Part shown: piece after piece, positions 38,769 through 47,504 of the stretch
How positions within the stretch are numbered: the stretch's first letter is position 1
Layout: each line of letters begins with the position of its first letter
Source of the DNA: Wenyingzhuangia sp. 2_MG-2023
Lineage (GTDB): Bacteria > Bacteroidota > Bacteroidia > Flavobacteriales > Flavobacteriaceae
Length of the DNA stretch: 64,000 nucleotides
NCBI RefSeq assembly: GCF_030548295.1
Contig: NZ_JAUOSB010000004.1
Span: 1-64,000 of the forward strand
Reading direction: 5' to 3'
Position numbers and translations under genes: made by a program
Notes under the pieces: generated by a model
What the model was told of the DNA's origin: nothing
Databases searched by the model: none
What the model saw: only the letters and a program-made list of their open reading frames with translations

Positions 38769-38803
38769 TTGTTTGTTGCCTTTTTAGAAAAGGCAACAAA
38801 CAA
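38769..38803. other. 16-bp perfect hairpin upstream of the sulfatase
   Basis: TTGTTTGTTGCCTTTT (38769-38784) and AAAAGGCAACAAACAA (38788-38803) pair perfectly around a TAG loop. On the minus strand it lies after the DUF4286 operon and 42 bp before the sulfatase start. No T run follows on that strand, so it is either an imperfect terminator or a 5' leader structure of the sulfatase mRNA. Confidence 0.75.
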
Positions 38804-38879
38804 AGTAAACAAATAAAAAGCTGTAGTTTTTAACTATTATTAGCTTATATCAACACTATTTTCACCTTGAAATGAAAAT

Positions 38880-39200
38880 CTAATAAAAATCTCCTAAGAC
38901 TTCCATTTCGGTCTGAAAAGAAATTACTTTTTCACTACTAAATTTCGTCATCATTTTTGCATTCATTCTCCCGACATCTTCTAAATAGAAAGCCTTAAAA
39001 AGTGCTTTGCTCTTAACGGCATACTGTACAGAAAATGTTTTACCTCCCATTTCTTCTTGAATCATTACCCTACTCATTTTAGCTCCTGTAAATTTACCTG
39101 TAGCCATCATTTCAGGAATGTAAACTTCTTTCATCCACAACAACCAATCTTTAACAACATCTTCGGTAACATTGGTAGTAACATTGTATATATACATCAT
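38880..39200 (-). CDS. DUF4286 family protein
   Basis: A 106-residue soluble protein (MMYIYNVTTNVTEDVVKDWLLWMKEVYIPEMMATGKFTGAKMSRV). It is recognised as the small conserved Bacteroidota family DUF4286, with a ferredoxin-like dimeric alpha/beta barrel look. Function is not known. It sits 24 bp after the enoyl-CoA hydratase gene on the same strand and is probably the last gene of that operon. A start at the second Met is equally possible. Confidence 0.8.
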   Translation of the reverse strand: MMYIYNVTTNVTEDVVKDWLLWMKEVYIPEMMATGKFTGAKMSRVMIQEEMGGKTFSVQYAVKSKALFKAFYLEDVGRMNAKMMTKFSSEKVISFQTEMEVLGDFY

Positions 39201-39224
39201 CTGTTTTTAAAACAAAAATAAGAT

Positions 39225-39995
39225 TTATTTAAAGTTTGGTTTCCTTTTTTCAAAAAAAGCAGTAGTTCCCTCCTTAAACTCTTCCGTTCCAAACCCTTGT
39301 CCAAACAATCTAATTTCTTCTTTAAGCCCACTATCATCAAATACAGAATTGATTGCTTGAATTCCTCTTTTGATTGCTTTGGGAGAATTTTTTATCATTT
39401 TGTGCGCAATTTCTATAGATTTCAACAACAAATCTTCTTGAGAAACCACATCATTTACCAAGCCTAATTTCAAAGCTTCCTCTGCAGCAATCATATCTCC
39501 TGTCAAAATCATCTCAAAAGCTTTCCCTTTCCCGATCAATTGTGTCAGTCTCTGCGTTCCTCCATAACCTGGAATCAACCCTAAAGAGACCTCAGGCTGT
39601 CCTAATTTTGCGTTGTCAGAAGCTACTCTTACATGCGCTGCCATCGCCAATTCTAATCCTCCACCTAATGCATATCCGTTGATTGCTGCAATGACTGGTT
39701 TTGAATAATTTGCTATTTTATCAAACAACAATTCGTGTCCAAACTGAGCCAATTCCTCACCTTCCTTTTTAGAAAAATGAGCAAACTCTTTGATATCTGC
39801 TCCTGCCACAAAAGCTTTTTCACCCGCTCCTGTTAAAATGATGACTCGGATCGATGCATCATCTTCACACAAACACAACAGATGATTCAATTCTAAAATG
39901 GTTCTTTTGTTCAACGCATTCAATTGCTTTACACGATCTATTGTGATGTAAAAAATTTGTCCTTCTTGTTTGTAATTAAGATTTTCAATATGCAT
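39225..39995 (-). CDS. Enoyl-CoA hydratase/isomerase (crotonase) family protein
   Basis: A 256-residue crotonase. The oxyanion-hole motifs AFVAGADIKEFAHF and INGYALGGGLELAMAAHVRVAS are present, and LGQPEVSLGLIPGYGGTQRL carries the second catalytic Glu. Both catalytic glutamates of true hydratases (in GGGLEL and QPEVSLG) are kept, so enoyl-CoA hydration in fatty-acid or butanoate breakdown is likely. The start codon overlaps the stop of the upstream kinase gene by 1 nt, so translation is coupled. Confidence 0.92.
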   Translation of the reverse strand: MHIENLNYKQEGQIFYITIDRVKQLNALNKRTILELNHLLCLCEDDASIRVIILTGAGEKAFVAGADIKEFAHFSKKEGEELAQFGHELLFDKIANYSKPVIAAINGYALGGGLELAMAAHVRVASDNAKLGQPEVSLGLIPGYGGTQRLTQLIGKGKAFEMILTGDMIAAEEALKLGLVNDVVSQEDLLLKSIEIAHKMIKNSPKAIKRGIQAINSVFDDSGLKEEIRLFGQGFGTEEFKEGTTAFFEKRKPNFK

Positions 39996-41440
39996 TACTT
40001 ATCGTTTTTTGGTAGTCTTATGATAAACTCTGTTCCCAAACCAACTACCGAATTAAAATCTATTTTTCCTCCATAAGCTTCTACAATGTTTTTTACCATT
40101 GGCAAGCCTAGCCCCATCCCACTACTTTTTGTGGTGAATTTAGGTTCAAAAATGTAAGTTTTATCAACCTCCGAAATTCCCTTTCCATTATCTTTTACGG
40201 TAAGAATCACCTCATCATTGGCTTCTTCTAAACTTACTTCTATCTTTGGTTTTTCAACCATTTCTACTGCCTGTATTGAATTTTTCACCAAATTGTTCAA
40301 CACTCTCGTGATTTGATTTTTATCTAAAAAAAGATATATCTCCTTCTTTTCACAATAAAACGAAATCTCATTCTGATAGAAAATATCAATCGCAGATTTT
40401 ACAACATGAATCAATTCTATACGCTCTACATTTTTATTTGGCATTCTAGCAAAATCAGAAAAAGAAGTGGCAATAGACGACATCACATCTATTTGTTGGG
40501 TCAACATTTCTGCGTAATCTTTAACCTTTTCTCTAATTCCCTCTTCATTAGGATCAAAAGTTCTTTCAAAATTTTGCACTGTTAATTTCATTGGAGTCAG
40601 TGGATTTTTAATTTCGTGAGCCACCTGTTTTGCCATTTCTCTCCATGCTTGTTCTCGCTCACCTTTTGCCAACTTTTCGGCACTTATTTCCAGCTCATCA
40701 ATCATTTGGTTGTAAGCATCTACAATAGAAGCAATTTCAGAAGTAGTTCCTTCTGCATCAATTCGCTCATTCTTTTTCATCAATTTGGTCTTTTGAATTT
40801 TGTCTGAGATAGAATGTAACGACCTGGTGATATAACTAGATAAAAAGTAAGCAAAACTGACTGCTAAAAAAAGCATCGCTCCATAAACCAAATACAACCT
40901 GTTCAAAAACGTTGACAATTGCTCTTCTTCCTGAGTATTGTCTTGTAAATATTCTACTTTTAAAATACCTACTTTGTTAGAATTCTTGTCATGAATGTAA
41001 GAATATGCAAACTGAGAAACTTTACCACTTTCCAAACGCATGGATTCTTTGTACTCATCTTTTCGTTTCAATTCCAAAATAATATTCTTTGAAATACGTT
41101 CGCTAAAAATACGAAACCAAGGTTCGTATGAATTCAATTGCAGTTGTCCATTTAGATCGTAAATGCTCATCTTCATGTTGTGAACAGTAGCAATTTCGTA
41201 TATACGTTCTCTAAAAATAAAACCTAAAAACTGCTGTGCTGCTGGGTAAATTGTGTTTTCTAATTCATAATTTACATTTTTCTGAGCTGCCTTTTCTTTT
41301 CTCTCAAAGCGTAAATCATAATATTCTTTATTCTGTCTCTTATACTGCTTTACGGTAACCACAGCTATCAATATAGAAGCTAAACCGACTAGCAACAACA
41401 TTGCTAAAAATATTCTTGTTCTTAAAGAAACTTTATTCAT
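39995..41440 (-). CDS. Membrane sensor histidine kinase, NtrY-like
   Basis: A 481-residue kinase: TM1 about residues 10-28, an extracytoplasmic region of about 150 residues, TM2 about 185-205, HAMP (SLHSISDKIQKTK), HisKA with His275 in QVAHEIKNPLTPMKLTVQNFER, and HATPase with NLVKNSIQAVE, DNGKGIS and GMGLGLPMVKNIVEAYGG. The HEIKNPLTP form is typical of NtrY/NtrB-like kinases. No response regulator is adjacent. It is in an operon with enoyl-CoA hydratase and DUF4286 genes. Confidence 0.93.
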   Translation of the reverse strand: MNKVSLRTRIFLAMLLLVGLASILIAVVTVKQYKRQNKEYYDLRFERKEKAAQKNVNYELENTIYPAAQQFLGFIFRERIYEIATVHNMKMSIYDLNGQLQLNSYEPWFRIFSERISKNIILELKRKDEYKESMRLESGKVSQFAYSYIHDKNSNKVGILKVEYLQDNTQEEEQLSTFLNRLYLVYGAMLFLAVSFAYFLSSYITRSLHSISDKIQKTKLMKKNERIDAEGTTSEIASIVDAYNQMIDELEISAEKLAKGEREQAWREMAKQVAHEIKNPLTPMKLTVQNFERTFDPNEEGIREKVKDYAEMLTQQIDVMSSIATSFSDFARMPNKNVERIELIHVVKSAIDIFYQNEISFYCEKKEIYLFLDKNQITRVLNNLVKNSIQAVEMVEKPKIEVSLEEANDEVILTVKDNGKGISEVDKTYIFEPKFTTKSSGMGLGLPMVKNIVEAYGGKIDFNSVVGLGTEFIIRLPKNDK

Positions 41441-41517
41441 ATTCTATACTCTAAATGATGGATTGTGCTTAAGTATACAAAAGCCAAGCCAATTTAATCA
41501 ATATACCCTCCAGAAAC

Positions 41518-41549
41518 AAAAAAGACGATACCAAGGCATCGTCTTTTTT
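41518..41549 (-). terminator. Terminator after leuS
   Basis: A 12-bp stem (AAAAAAGACGAT with ATCGTCTTTTTT) with an 8-nt loop; T run on either strand, 16 bp after the leuS stop. Confidence 0.92.
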
Positions 41550-41565
41550 ATAAAGCTAAAAAATA

Positions 41566-44500
41566 TTATCCTACTATGTTGATAATTTTTCCAGGTACAA
41601 TAATTACTTTTTTAGGTGTTCTACCCTGTAATTGTTCTTGTGTTTTATCGTGTTCCATCACTATTTTCTCTATCTCTTCTTTAGACAAGTCTAATGGCAA
41701 CTCTAACTTAAACCTCATTTTCCCATTAAAAGACACAGGATATTCTTTTGAACTTTCTACCAAATGACTGGCATCAAATTCTGGAAAAGGAGCAAAAGCA
41801 ATAGACTCTGTATTTCCTAACTTCTCCCACAATTCTTCGGTGATGTGTGGTGCGTATGGAGATATTAACACCAACAAAGGCTCTAAAATTTCTTTTTTAG
41901 CACATTTCAAAGCTCCCAATTCGTTCACTGCAATCATAAACGTACTTACCGAAGTATTGAAAGAAAAATTCTCTATATCTTCTTGTACTTTTTTGATGGT
42001 TTTGTGTAAAACTTTTAATTCGTCTTTGGTTGGTTCTCCTGCTACTCCTTTAAAATCGTTGGCATTGGCATACAATCTCCATAATTTTTTTAAGAAAGAA
42101 TGTACTCCAGAAATCCCTGCGGTGTTCCAAGGTTTAGACTGTTCCAAAGGCCCTAAAAACATTTCGAACAAACGCAAACTATCTGCTCCAAACTCTTCAC
42201 AAATACTATCTGGATTGACTACATTGTATTTCGACTTCGACATTTTTTCTACCTCACGTCCTACAATATACTTTCCATCTTCTAACACAAATTCTGCGTT
42301 TTTATATTCTTCTCGCCAATTTCTAAAAGCTTCAATATCTAATTCATTTTGTGGATTCACAAAAGAAACATCTGCATGCAACTCAAACGAAGAAAAACGA
42401 TATACATTTTCATAAAACTTCCCTACTTCAGTTTTATCATGAGAAATTGCGTCTGGGAATTTATTTTTGATAAAATTGTCTATTTCTGTATAATCTTTTG
42501 AAACTTGAATTTCATCATATTTCCCTTTAGAAATAAAGACAGGAAATGGACGTTCTACTGGAATAGCTATTAAATCTCTACTGCTACTTTTATTCAAATT
42601 AGCAAACTCAACCCAAAAACCACATGCTAAAGCAGAAGTCCCCGTAATCATCCCTTGATTGATCAATTTTTTGGCAAATTCCTCTACAGGAACATAATTC
42701 AAGTCAAACAAGAATTTTTGCCAAAAACGCGCATATAATAAATGTCCTGTTGCGTGCTCAGAACCACCTAAATACAAATCCACTTCTTTCCAATATTCCA
42801 ACGCTTCTTTACTAGCAAACTCGTTTGGATTGTTCGCATCCATATAACGGTTAAAGTACCAAGATGAACCTGCCCAACCTGGCATGGTGTTCAATTCTAG
42901 CTGAAACACTGTTTCGTTATTGATTTCATCATTAGAAACCACTTTATTATTCACAGTATCCCATGCCCAAACTTCAGCATTTCCTAATGGTGGTTGTCCA
43001 TCTTCTGTTGGCAAGTATTTTTCTACTTCTGGTAATAAAACTGGCAAATGTTCATTGTCAATCATTTTAGGCATTCCATCTACATAATAGACTGGAAATG
43101 GTTCTCCCCAATAACGCTGACGGCTAAACACAGCATCACGCAAACGATAGTTTATTTTTCCTTGTCCAAAACCTTGCTTTTCCATTTCATAAATAGCCAA
43201 CTTAGTTGCTTTTTTTACGTTTAATCCTGATAAGAAATCAGAATTGGTAATTTTAGCGGTTTTGTCTTCACAAGCACCTTCAGAAATATCTACTCCTTCA
43301 AAAATATTTTTGATTTCAATTCCAAAATGTTTGGCAAAATCGTAATCACGTTGGTCTCCACATGGAACCGCCATTACCGCTCCTGTTCCGTAGCTAGCCA
43401 ATACATAATCTCCAATCCAAATTTGGATTTTTTCTCCTGTAAAAGGGTGAATGGCATAAGCTCCTGTAAATGCACCAGAAATGGTTTTTACATCGGCCAT
43501 TCTATCTCTTTCAGAACGTTTTGCTGTTGCTTGAATATAAGCTTCAACTTGCTCTTTTTGCTCTTCAGTTACTATTTGTGATACCAACTCGTGTTCTGGA
43601 GCTAAGGTCATAAAAGTGACTCCAAAAATAGTATCGGGGCGAGTGGTGAAAACTTCTATTTCAAAATTTTGCTTCTCGACTCCGCTCGAAGACCCTTCTA
43701 AGTTTTGGTTATTGGTTGTTGGTTGCTCGACCCCATCTCGACTACGCTCGATGACCTTACTCGAAGACCCATCTACTTTAAATGTTACACTTGCTCCTTG
43801 AGAACGTCCAATCCAATTGGTTTGAGAATCTTTCAGTGGCTGAGGCCAATCAATGGTATTCAAACCATCTAACAAACGTTGTGCATAAGCTGCAATACGC
43901 ATAGACCACTGCATCATTTTTTTACGAACTACAGGATGCCCTCCACGTTCAGACAGTCCGTTGATGATTTCGTCATTTGCCAAAACTGTTCCCAATGCAG
44001 GACACCAATTCACTTCGGTTTCAGACAAATACGTCAATCTATACTTAGCTAATATCTGCTCTTGTTCTTTTTCAGAAAAAGCTTTCCATTCGCTTGCAGT
44101 AAATTCAATTACATCTTCGTCACAAACAGCATTTACATTTTCTGTCCCGTTAGCTTCAAAAGACTGAACTAAGGATTCAATTTTTTCCGCTTTGTCTGCT
44201 TCTTTATTGTACCAAGCATTGAACAACTCGGTAAAAATCCACTGTGTATGTTTGTAATATTCGGGTGTAGAAGTTCTAATCTCTCGAGACCAATCAAAAG
44301 AAAAACCAATTTTATCTAATTGTTTTCTATAGGTATTGATGTTGGTTTCTGTAGTGACAGCAGGATGTTGACCTGTTTGAATAGCATACTGCTCTGCTGG
44401 TAATCCAAAAGAATCATATCCTTGAGGGTGCAATACATTAAAACCTTTGTGACGTTTGTAACGTGCAAAAATATCTGAAGCAATATATCCTAATGGGTGT

Positions 44501-44649
44501 CCAACGTGCAACCCAGCTCCCGATGGATACGGAAACATGTCCAATACATAAAACTTTGGTTTTTCAGAATTATTATCGGCTTTAAAAGTTTGTTTGTCAG
44601 CCCATGTTTTTTGCCACTTGGCTTCTATCTCGTTAAAATTGTATTCCAT
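41566..44649 (-). CDS. leuS: Leucine-tRNA ligase with two unusual extra segments
   Basis: A 1027-residue class I synthetase; Flavobacterial LeuS is usually about 930-950. Motifs are intact: HIGH region PYPSGAGLHVGHPLGY (about 40-55), editing-domain threonine-rich TTRPDTIFGVTF, and KMSKS in EKMSKSKYNV (about 803). Extra segment 1 (about residues 294-326, KVIERSRDGVEQPTTNNQN and onward) lies at the start of the CP1 editing domain and is coded by a palindromic repeat. Extra segment 2 (about 675-757, after GTSAL and before HADVSFVN) enlarges the leucine-specific region. As the only leuS seen, it is presumably active. Confidence 0.96.
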   Translation of the reverse strand: MEYNFNEIEAKWQKTWADKQTFKADNNSEKPKFYVLDMFPYPSGAGLHVGHPLGYIASDIFARYKRHKGFNVLHPQGYDSFGLPAEQYAIQTGQHPAVTTETNINTYRKQLDKIGFSFDWSREIRTSTPEYYKHTQWIFTELFNAWYNKEADKAEKIESLVQSFEANGTENVNAVCDEDVIEFTASEWKAFSEKEQEQILAKYRLTYLSETEVNWCPALGTVLANDEIINGLSERGGHPVVRKKMMQWSMRIAAYAQRLLDGLNTIDWPQPLKDSQTNWIGRSQGASVTFKVDGSSSKVIERSRDGVEQPTTNNQNLEGSSSGVEKQNFEIEVFTTRPDTIFGVTFMTLAPEHELVSQIVTEEQKEQVEAYIQATAKRSERDRMADVKTISGAFTGAYAIHPFTGEKIQIWIGDYVLASYGTGAVMAVPCGDQRDYDFAKHFGIEIKNIFEGVDISEGACEDKTAKITNSDFLSGLNVKKATKLAIYEMEKQGFGQGKINYRLRDAVFSRQRYWGEPFPVYYVDGMPKMIDNEHLPVLLPEVEKYLPTEDGQPPLGNAEVWAWDTVNNKVVSNDEINNETVFQLELNTMPGWAGSSWYFNRYMDANNPNEFASKEALEYWKEVDLYLGGSEHATGHLLYARFWQKFLFDLNYVPVEEFAKKLINQGMITGTSALACGFWVEFANLNKSSSRDLIAIPVERPFPVFISKGKYDEIQVSKDYTEIDNFIKNKFPDAISHDKTEVGKFYENVYRFSSFELHADVSFVNPQNELDIEAFRNWREEYKNAEFVLEDGKYIVGREVEKMSKSKYNVVNPDSICEEFGADSLRLFEMFLGPLEQSKPWNTAGISGVHSFLKKLWRLYANANDFKGVAGEPTKDELKVLHKTIKKVQEDIENFSFNTSVSTFMIAVNELGALKCAKKEILEPLLVLISPYAPHITEELWEKLGNTESIAFAPFPEFDASHLVESSKEYPVSFNGKMRFKLELPLDLSKEEIEKIVMEHDKTQEQLQGRTPKKVIIVPGKIINIVG
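43676..43751. repeat. Palindromic dispersed-type repeat inside leuS
   Basis: Two copies of a 14-mer core, TCGACTCCGCTCGA (43676-43689) and TCGACTACGCTCGA (43738-43751), flank a TTGGTTATTGGTTG-type tract (43705-43724). TCGA-N6-TCGA units of this kind are familiar as intergenic repeats in Flavobacteria. Here they sit in frame inside leuS. The two cores are read in different frames, giving ERSRD and SSSGVE. Confidence 0.7.
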
Positions 44650-44654
44650 TTTTT

Positions 44655-44745
44655 AGCTATTCGCTATTGGCTTTTAGCTTTGCTCATTCCCTTTTTGCAA
44701 CATTGCTAAAAGACAGAGGCTAACAACTAAAGGCTAACTGCTATT
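44655..44745. repeat. TTAGC-type low-complexity repeat in the leuS leader
   Basis: Repeated words of the TTAGC/GCTAA family cover about 90 bp between the leuS start and its promoter box. They include CTTTTAGC (44681-44688) facing GCTAAAAG (44705-44712). It would form a structured 5' leader in leuS mRNA. I see no tRNA-binding T-box features. Confidence 0.5.
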
Positions 44746-44753
44746 TTGAGTGG

Positions 44754-44761
44754 CAAAAATA
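44754..44761 (-). promoter_or_regulatory. Putative -7 element for leuS
   Basis: TATTTTTG on the minus strand fits TAnnTTTG, 105 bp before the leuS ATG. If used, the leader RNA contains the TTAGC repeat region. Confidence 0.45.
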
Positions 44762-44811
44762 CAGTTCTTAAACGAGAGTTGAAAGTTATCATCTCCCTAA
44801 AATTTAGACAT

Positions 44812-44843
44812 AAAAAAACAGCAATATTACATGCTGTTTTTTT
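44812..44843 (-). terminator. Terminator after the DUF2911 gene
   Basis: A 12-bp stem (AAAAAAACAGCA with TGCTGTTTTTTT) with an 8-nt loop, 33 bp after the DUF2911 stop; T run on both strands. Confidence 0.9.
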
Positions 44844-44876
44844 ATATTATGTTGTTTAGACTGTAAAAAACAATTT

Positions 44877-45401
44877 TTACTTTTCGCTCATCGGCAAAGT
44901 CACCAACGTAGTTCCCCAAGCCATATATAGATTCATATCCTTATCAAAAGCCATGGTAAAAGCCTCAATGCTTTCTTTATTTTCAGAAACCTCAGCTTTT
45001 ACTCTTACAACATCATTTTCTTTTTTATAGGAATACGCACCCCATACATTGATGTCTTTGTTTAAAATAACCGTCCATTCTTTTTCACCAGGAATAGCAA
45101 ATAATGAATAGGTTCCTGCTTTTACTTTCTCACCACCAAAAACCACATCTTTATACAATCTTACTTCAGTAGCTTCATTAGCTCCCATTCTCCATACTTT
45201 TCCATTTGCAGCTAAACTCTCTATAGATCTTCCTTTTAACTGAGGTCTGCTGTAGATAATCTTCACTACTTTCTCCGATGTTTTATAACTTAAAGGATAA
45301 GATAAAGCATCCATTGGACTTACATCCAAATCTCTAAATTCCTGAGCGCTTATTGCTAAAGAGCTCAACATCAATGCAAACAAAAAAACTACTTTTTTCA
45401 T
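44877..45401 (-). CDS. DUF2911 domain protein, secreted
   Basis: A 174-residue protein with signal peptide (MKKVVFLFALMLSSLAISAQ) and the DUF2911 domain (SPMDALSYPLSYKTSEKVVKIIYSRPQLKGRSI, VWRMGANEATEVRLYKDVVFGGEKVKAGTYSLFAIPGEKEWTVILNKD). The family is common in Bacteroidota and its function is unknown. It is divergent from lepA. Confidence 0.88.
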   Translation of the reverse strand: MKKVVFLFALMLSSLAISAQEFRDLDVSPMDALSYPLSYKTSEKVVKIIYSRPQLKGRSIESLAANGKVWRMGANEATEVRLYKDVVFGGEKVKAGTYSLFAIPGEKEWTVILNKDINVWGAYSYKKENDVVRVKAEVSENKESIEAFTMAFDKDMNLYMAWGTTLVTLPMSEK

Positions 45402-45508
45402 GATTTAAATAAATTTAATAATTGATTTTCTATGTAGGCAATATACAACACTCCTTACATAAAAACAGTAATTTATTTAGATGCGATTATTATCCCAATG
45501 GAATACTC

Positions 45509-45516
45509 TATATTTG
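45509..45516 (+). promoter_or_regulatory. Putative -7 element for lepA
   Basis: TATATTTG matches TAnnTTTG, 30 bp before the lepA ATG. The -33 region is not convincing. Confidence 0.5.
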
Positions 45517-45546
45517 CACGTTGAACAAGCTAGTATTTTACGATAA

Positions 45547-47343
45547 ATGAAGAACATAAGAAACTTTTGCATCATTGCACATATTGATCACGGTAAAAGC
45601 ACATTGGCCGACAGGTTGTTGAGTTTTACGAACACAGTTACCCAACGAGAGGAACAAGCACAGCTTTTAGACAATATGGATCTGGAAAGAGAACGTGGAA
45701 TTACCATCAAGTCTCATGCTATTCAGATGGAGTATCACTACGAAGGAGAAGACTATATTTTAAACCTGATAGACACTCCTGGTCACGTAGATTTTTCTTA
45801 CGAAGTTTCTAGATCTATTGCTGCTTGTGAAGGAGCTTTGCTAATTGTAGATGCCGCACAAAGCATTCAAGCGCAAACAATTTCTAACCTATATCTTGCT
45901 TTGGACAACGATTTGGAAATCATCCCCGTATTGAACAAGGTAGATTTACCAAGTGCAAATCCTGAAGAAGTAACGGATGATATTGTAGATCTTTTAGGAT
46001 GCGACCCAGAAGACGTAATTCACGCAAGTGGAAAAACTGGTTTTGGTGTAGACAACATTTTAAAAGCAATTCTAGAAAAAGTTCCAGCTCCAAAAGGAAA
46101 TCCAGACGCTCCTTTAAAAGCCTTAATTTTTGATTCTGTTTACAACTCTTATAGAGGAGTTGAAACTTATTTCCGTGTGATTGATGGAGAAATCAAAAAA
46201 GGACAAAAAATTAAATTTATTGCTACGGGTCGTGAATATTTTGCAGATGAGGTTGGTACCTTAAAACTAAAACAAGCACCCAAACAAAGTATAAAAGCTG
46301 GAGATGTTGGTTATTTGATCACAGGAATAAAAACTGCATCCGAAGTAAAAGTTGGAGATACCATCACTGATTTTGCCAACCCTACTCAAGATAAAATTGA
46401 TGGTTTTGAGGATGTAAAACCTATGGTATACGCAGGTATCTATCCTGTAGACACAGATGAATACGAAGAGCTAAGAGCCTCTATGGAAAAGTTGCAATTG
46501 AACGATGCTTCTTTGGTATTTCAACCAGAAAGCTCTGCTGCTTTAGGTTTTGGTTTCCGATGTGGATTCTTAGGAATGTTGCACATGGAAATTATTCAAG
46601 AACGTTTGGAACGTGAATTTAACATGACGGTGATTACTACCGTACCCAATGTATCTTACCACGCATTTACCAAAAAAAATCCAGAAGAAATTATTTTGGT
46701 AAACAACCCAACAGATTTGCCAGACCCATCCAGCATGGACAGAGTAGAAGAACCTTACATTAGAGCTTCTATCATTACCAAATCTAATTTTGTAGGTCAG
46801 GTGATGAGTTTGTGTATTGAAAAACGTGGAGAAATTGTAAACCAAACCTATTTGACCACCGAACGTGTGGAATTGAACTTTGACATGCCGTTGGCTGAAA
46901 TTGTTTTTGATTTTTACGATCGATTGAAAACCGTTTCTAAAGGATACGCTTCTTTTGATTATTTCCCTACCGGAATGAGAGCTTCTAAATTAGTGAAAGT
47001 AGATATTTTATTAAATGGTGACTCTGTAGATGCGCTTTCTGCATTGATTCACACAGACAATGCACATCATATTGGGAAAAAGATGTGTGAAAAATTAAAA
47101 GAACTAATTCCACGTCAACAATTTGACATCCCAATTCAAGCAGCTATTGGTGCAAAAATTATTGCTAGAGAAACCACCAAAGCCTTACGAAAAGATGTAA
47201 CTGCCAAATGTTACGGAGGTGATATCTCCAGAAAACGTAAACTTTTGGAGAAACAAAAGAAAGGAAAAAAACGAATGAGGCAAGTTGGAAATGTTGAAAT
47301 TCCACAAGAAGCATTCATGGCTGTTTTAAAACTAAACGACTAA
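45547..47343 (+). CDS. lepA: Elongation factor 4 (LepA GTPase)
   Basis: A 598-residue translational GTPase. G motifs are [38 protein letters not shown] and [11 protein letters not shown]. The LepA-specific C-terminal domain is present ([21 protein letters not shown]). It binds ribosomes and helps with stalled or back-translocating complexes. Length is typical. It is followed by a strong terminator and is separate from the glycogen genes. Confidence 0.97.
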   Translation: MKNIRNFCIIAHIDHGKSTLADRLLSFTNTVTQREEQAQLLDNMDLERERGITIKSHAIQMEYHYEGEDYILNLIDTPGHVDFSYEVSRSIAACEGALLIVDAAQSIQAQTISNLYLALDNDLEIIPVLNKVDLPSANPEEVTDDIVDLLGCDPEDVIHASGKTGFGVDNILKAILEKVPAPKGNPDAPLKALIFDSVYNSYRGVETYFRVIDGEIKKGQKIKFIATGREYFADEVGTLKLKQAPKQSIKAGDVGYLITGIKTASEVKVGDTITDFANPTQDKIDGFEDVKPMVYAGIYPVDTDEYEELRASMEKLQLNDASLVFQPESSAALGFGFRCGFLGMLHMEIIQERLEREFNMTVITTVPNVSYHAFTKKNPEEIILVNNPTDLPDPSSMDRVEEPYIRASIITKSNFVGQVMSLCIEKRGEIVNQTYLTTERVELNFDMPLAEIVFDFYDRLKTVSKGYASFDYFPTGMRASKLVKVDILLNGDSVDALSALIHTDNAHHIGKKMCEKLKELIPRQQFDIPIQAAIGAKIIARETTKALRKDVTAKCYGGDISRKRKLLEKQKKGKKRMRQVGNVEIPQEAFMAVLKLND

Positions 47344-47350
47344 TTATCAG

Positions 47351-47375
47351 AGACCTTGCTAAGCAAGGTCTTTTT
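47351..47375 (+). terminator. Terminator after lepA
   Basis: A 9-bp stem AGACCTTGC/GCAAGGTCT with a TAA loop and five T, 7 bp after the lepA stop. Confidence 0.92.
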
Positions 47376-47504
47376 ATTTTCAAATCCTTTGGTTTTTTTT
47401 GCGAATATCTTTACGTAACTCATTTCATTTTATTAATTTAATAGTGTTATTAAATGATAAAAGTTTTTTACTAAGTTTAGTCTCATGAATTAAATTAACC
47501 AACT

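Noticed and set aside
41840-42415. Plus-strand frame of 191 codons inside leuS
   Set aside because: Lies wholly opposite conserved LeuS sequence including the KMSKS motif; no recognisable protein features.
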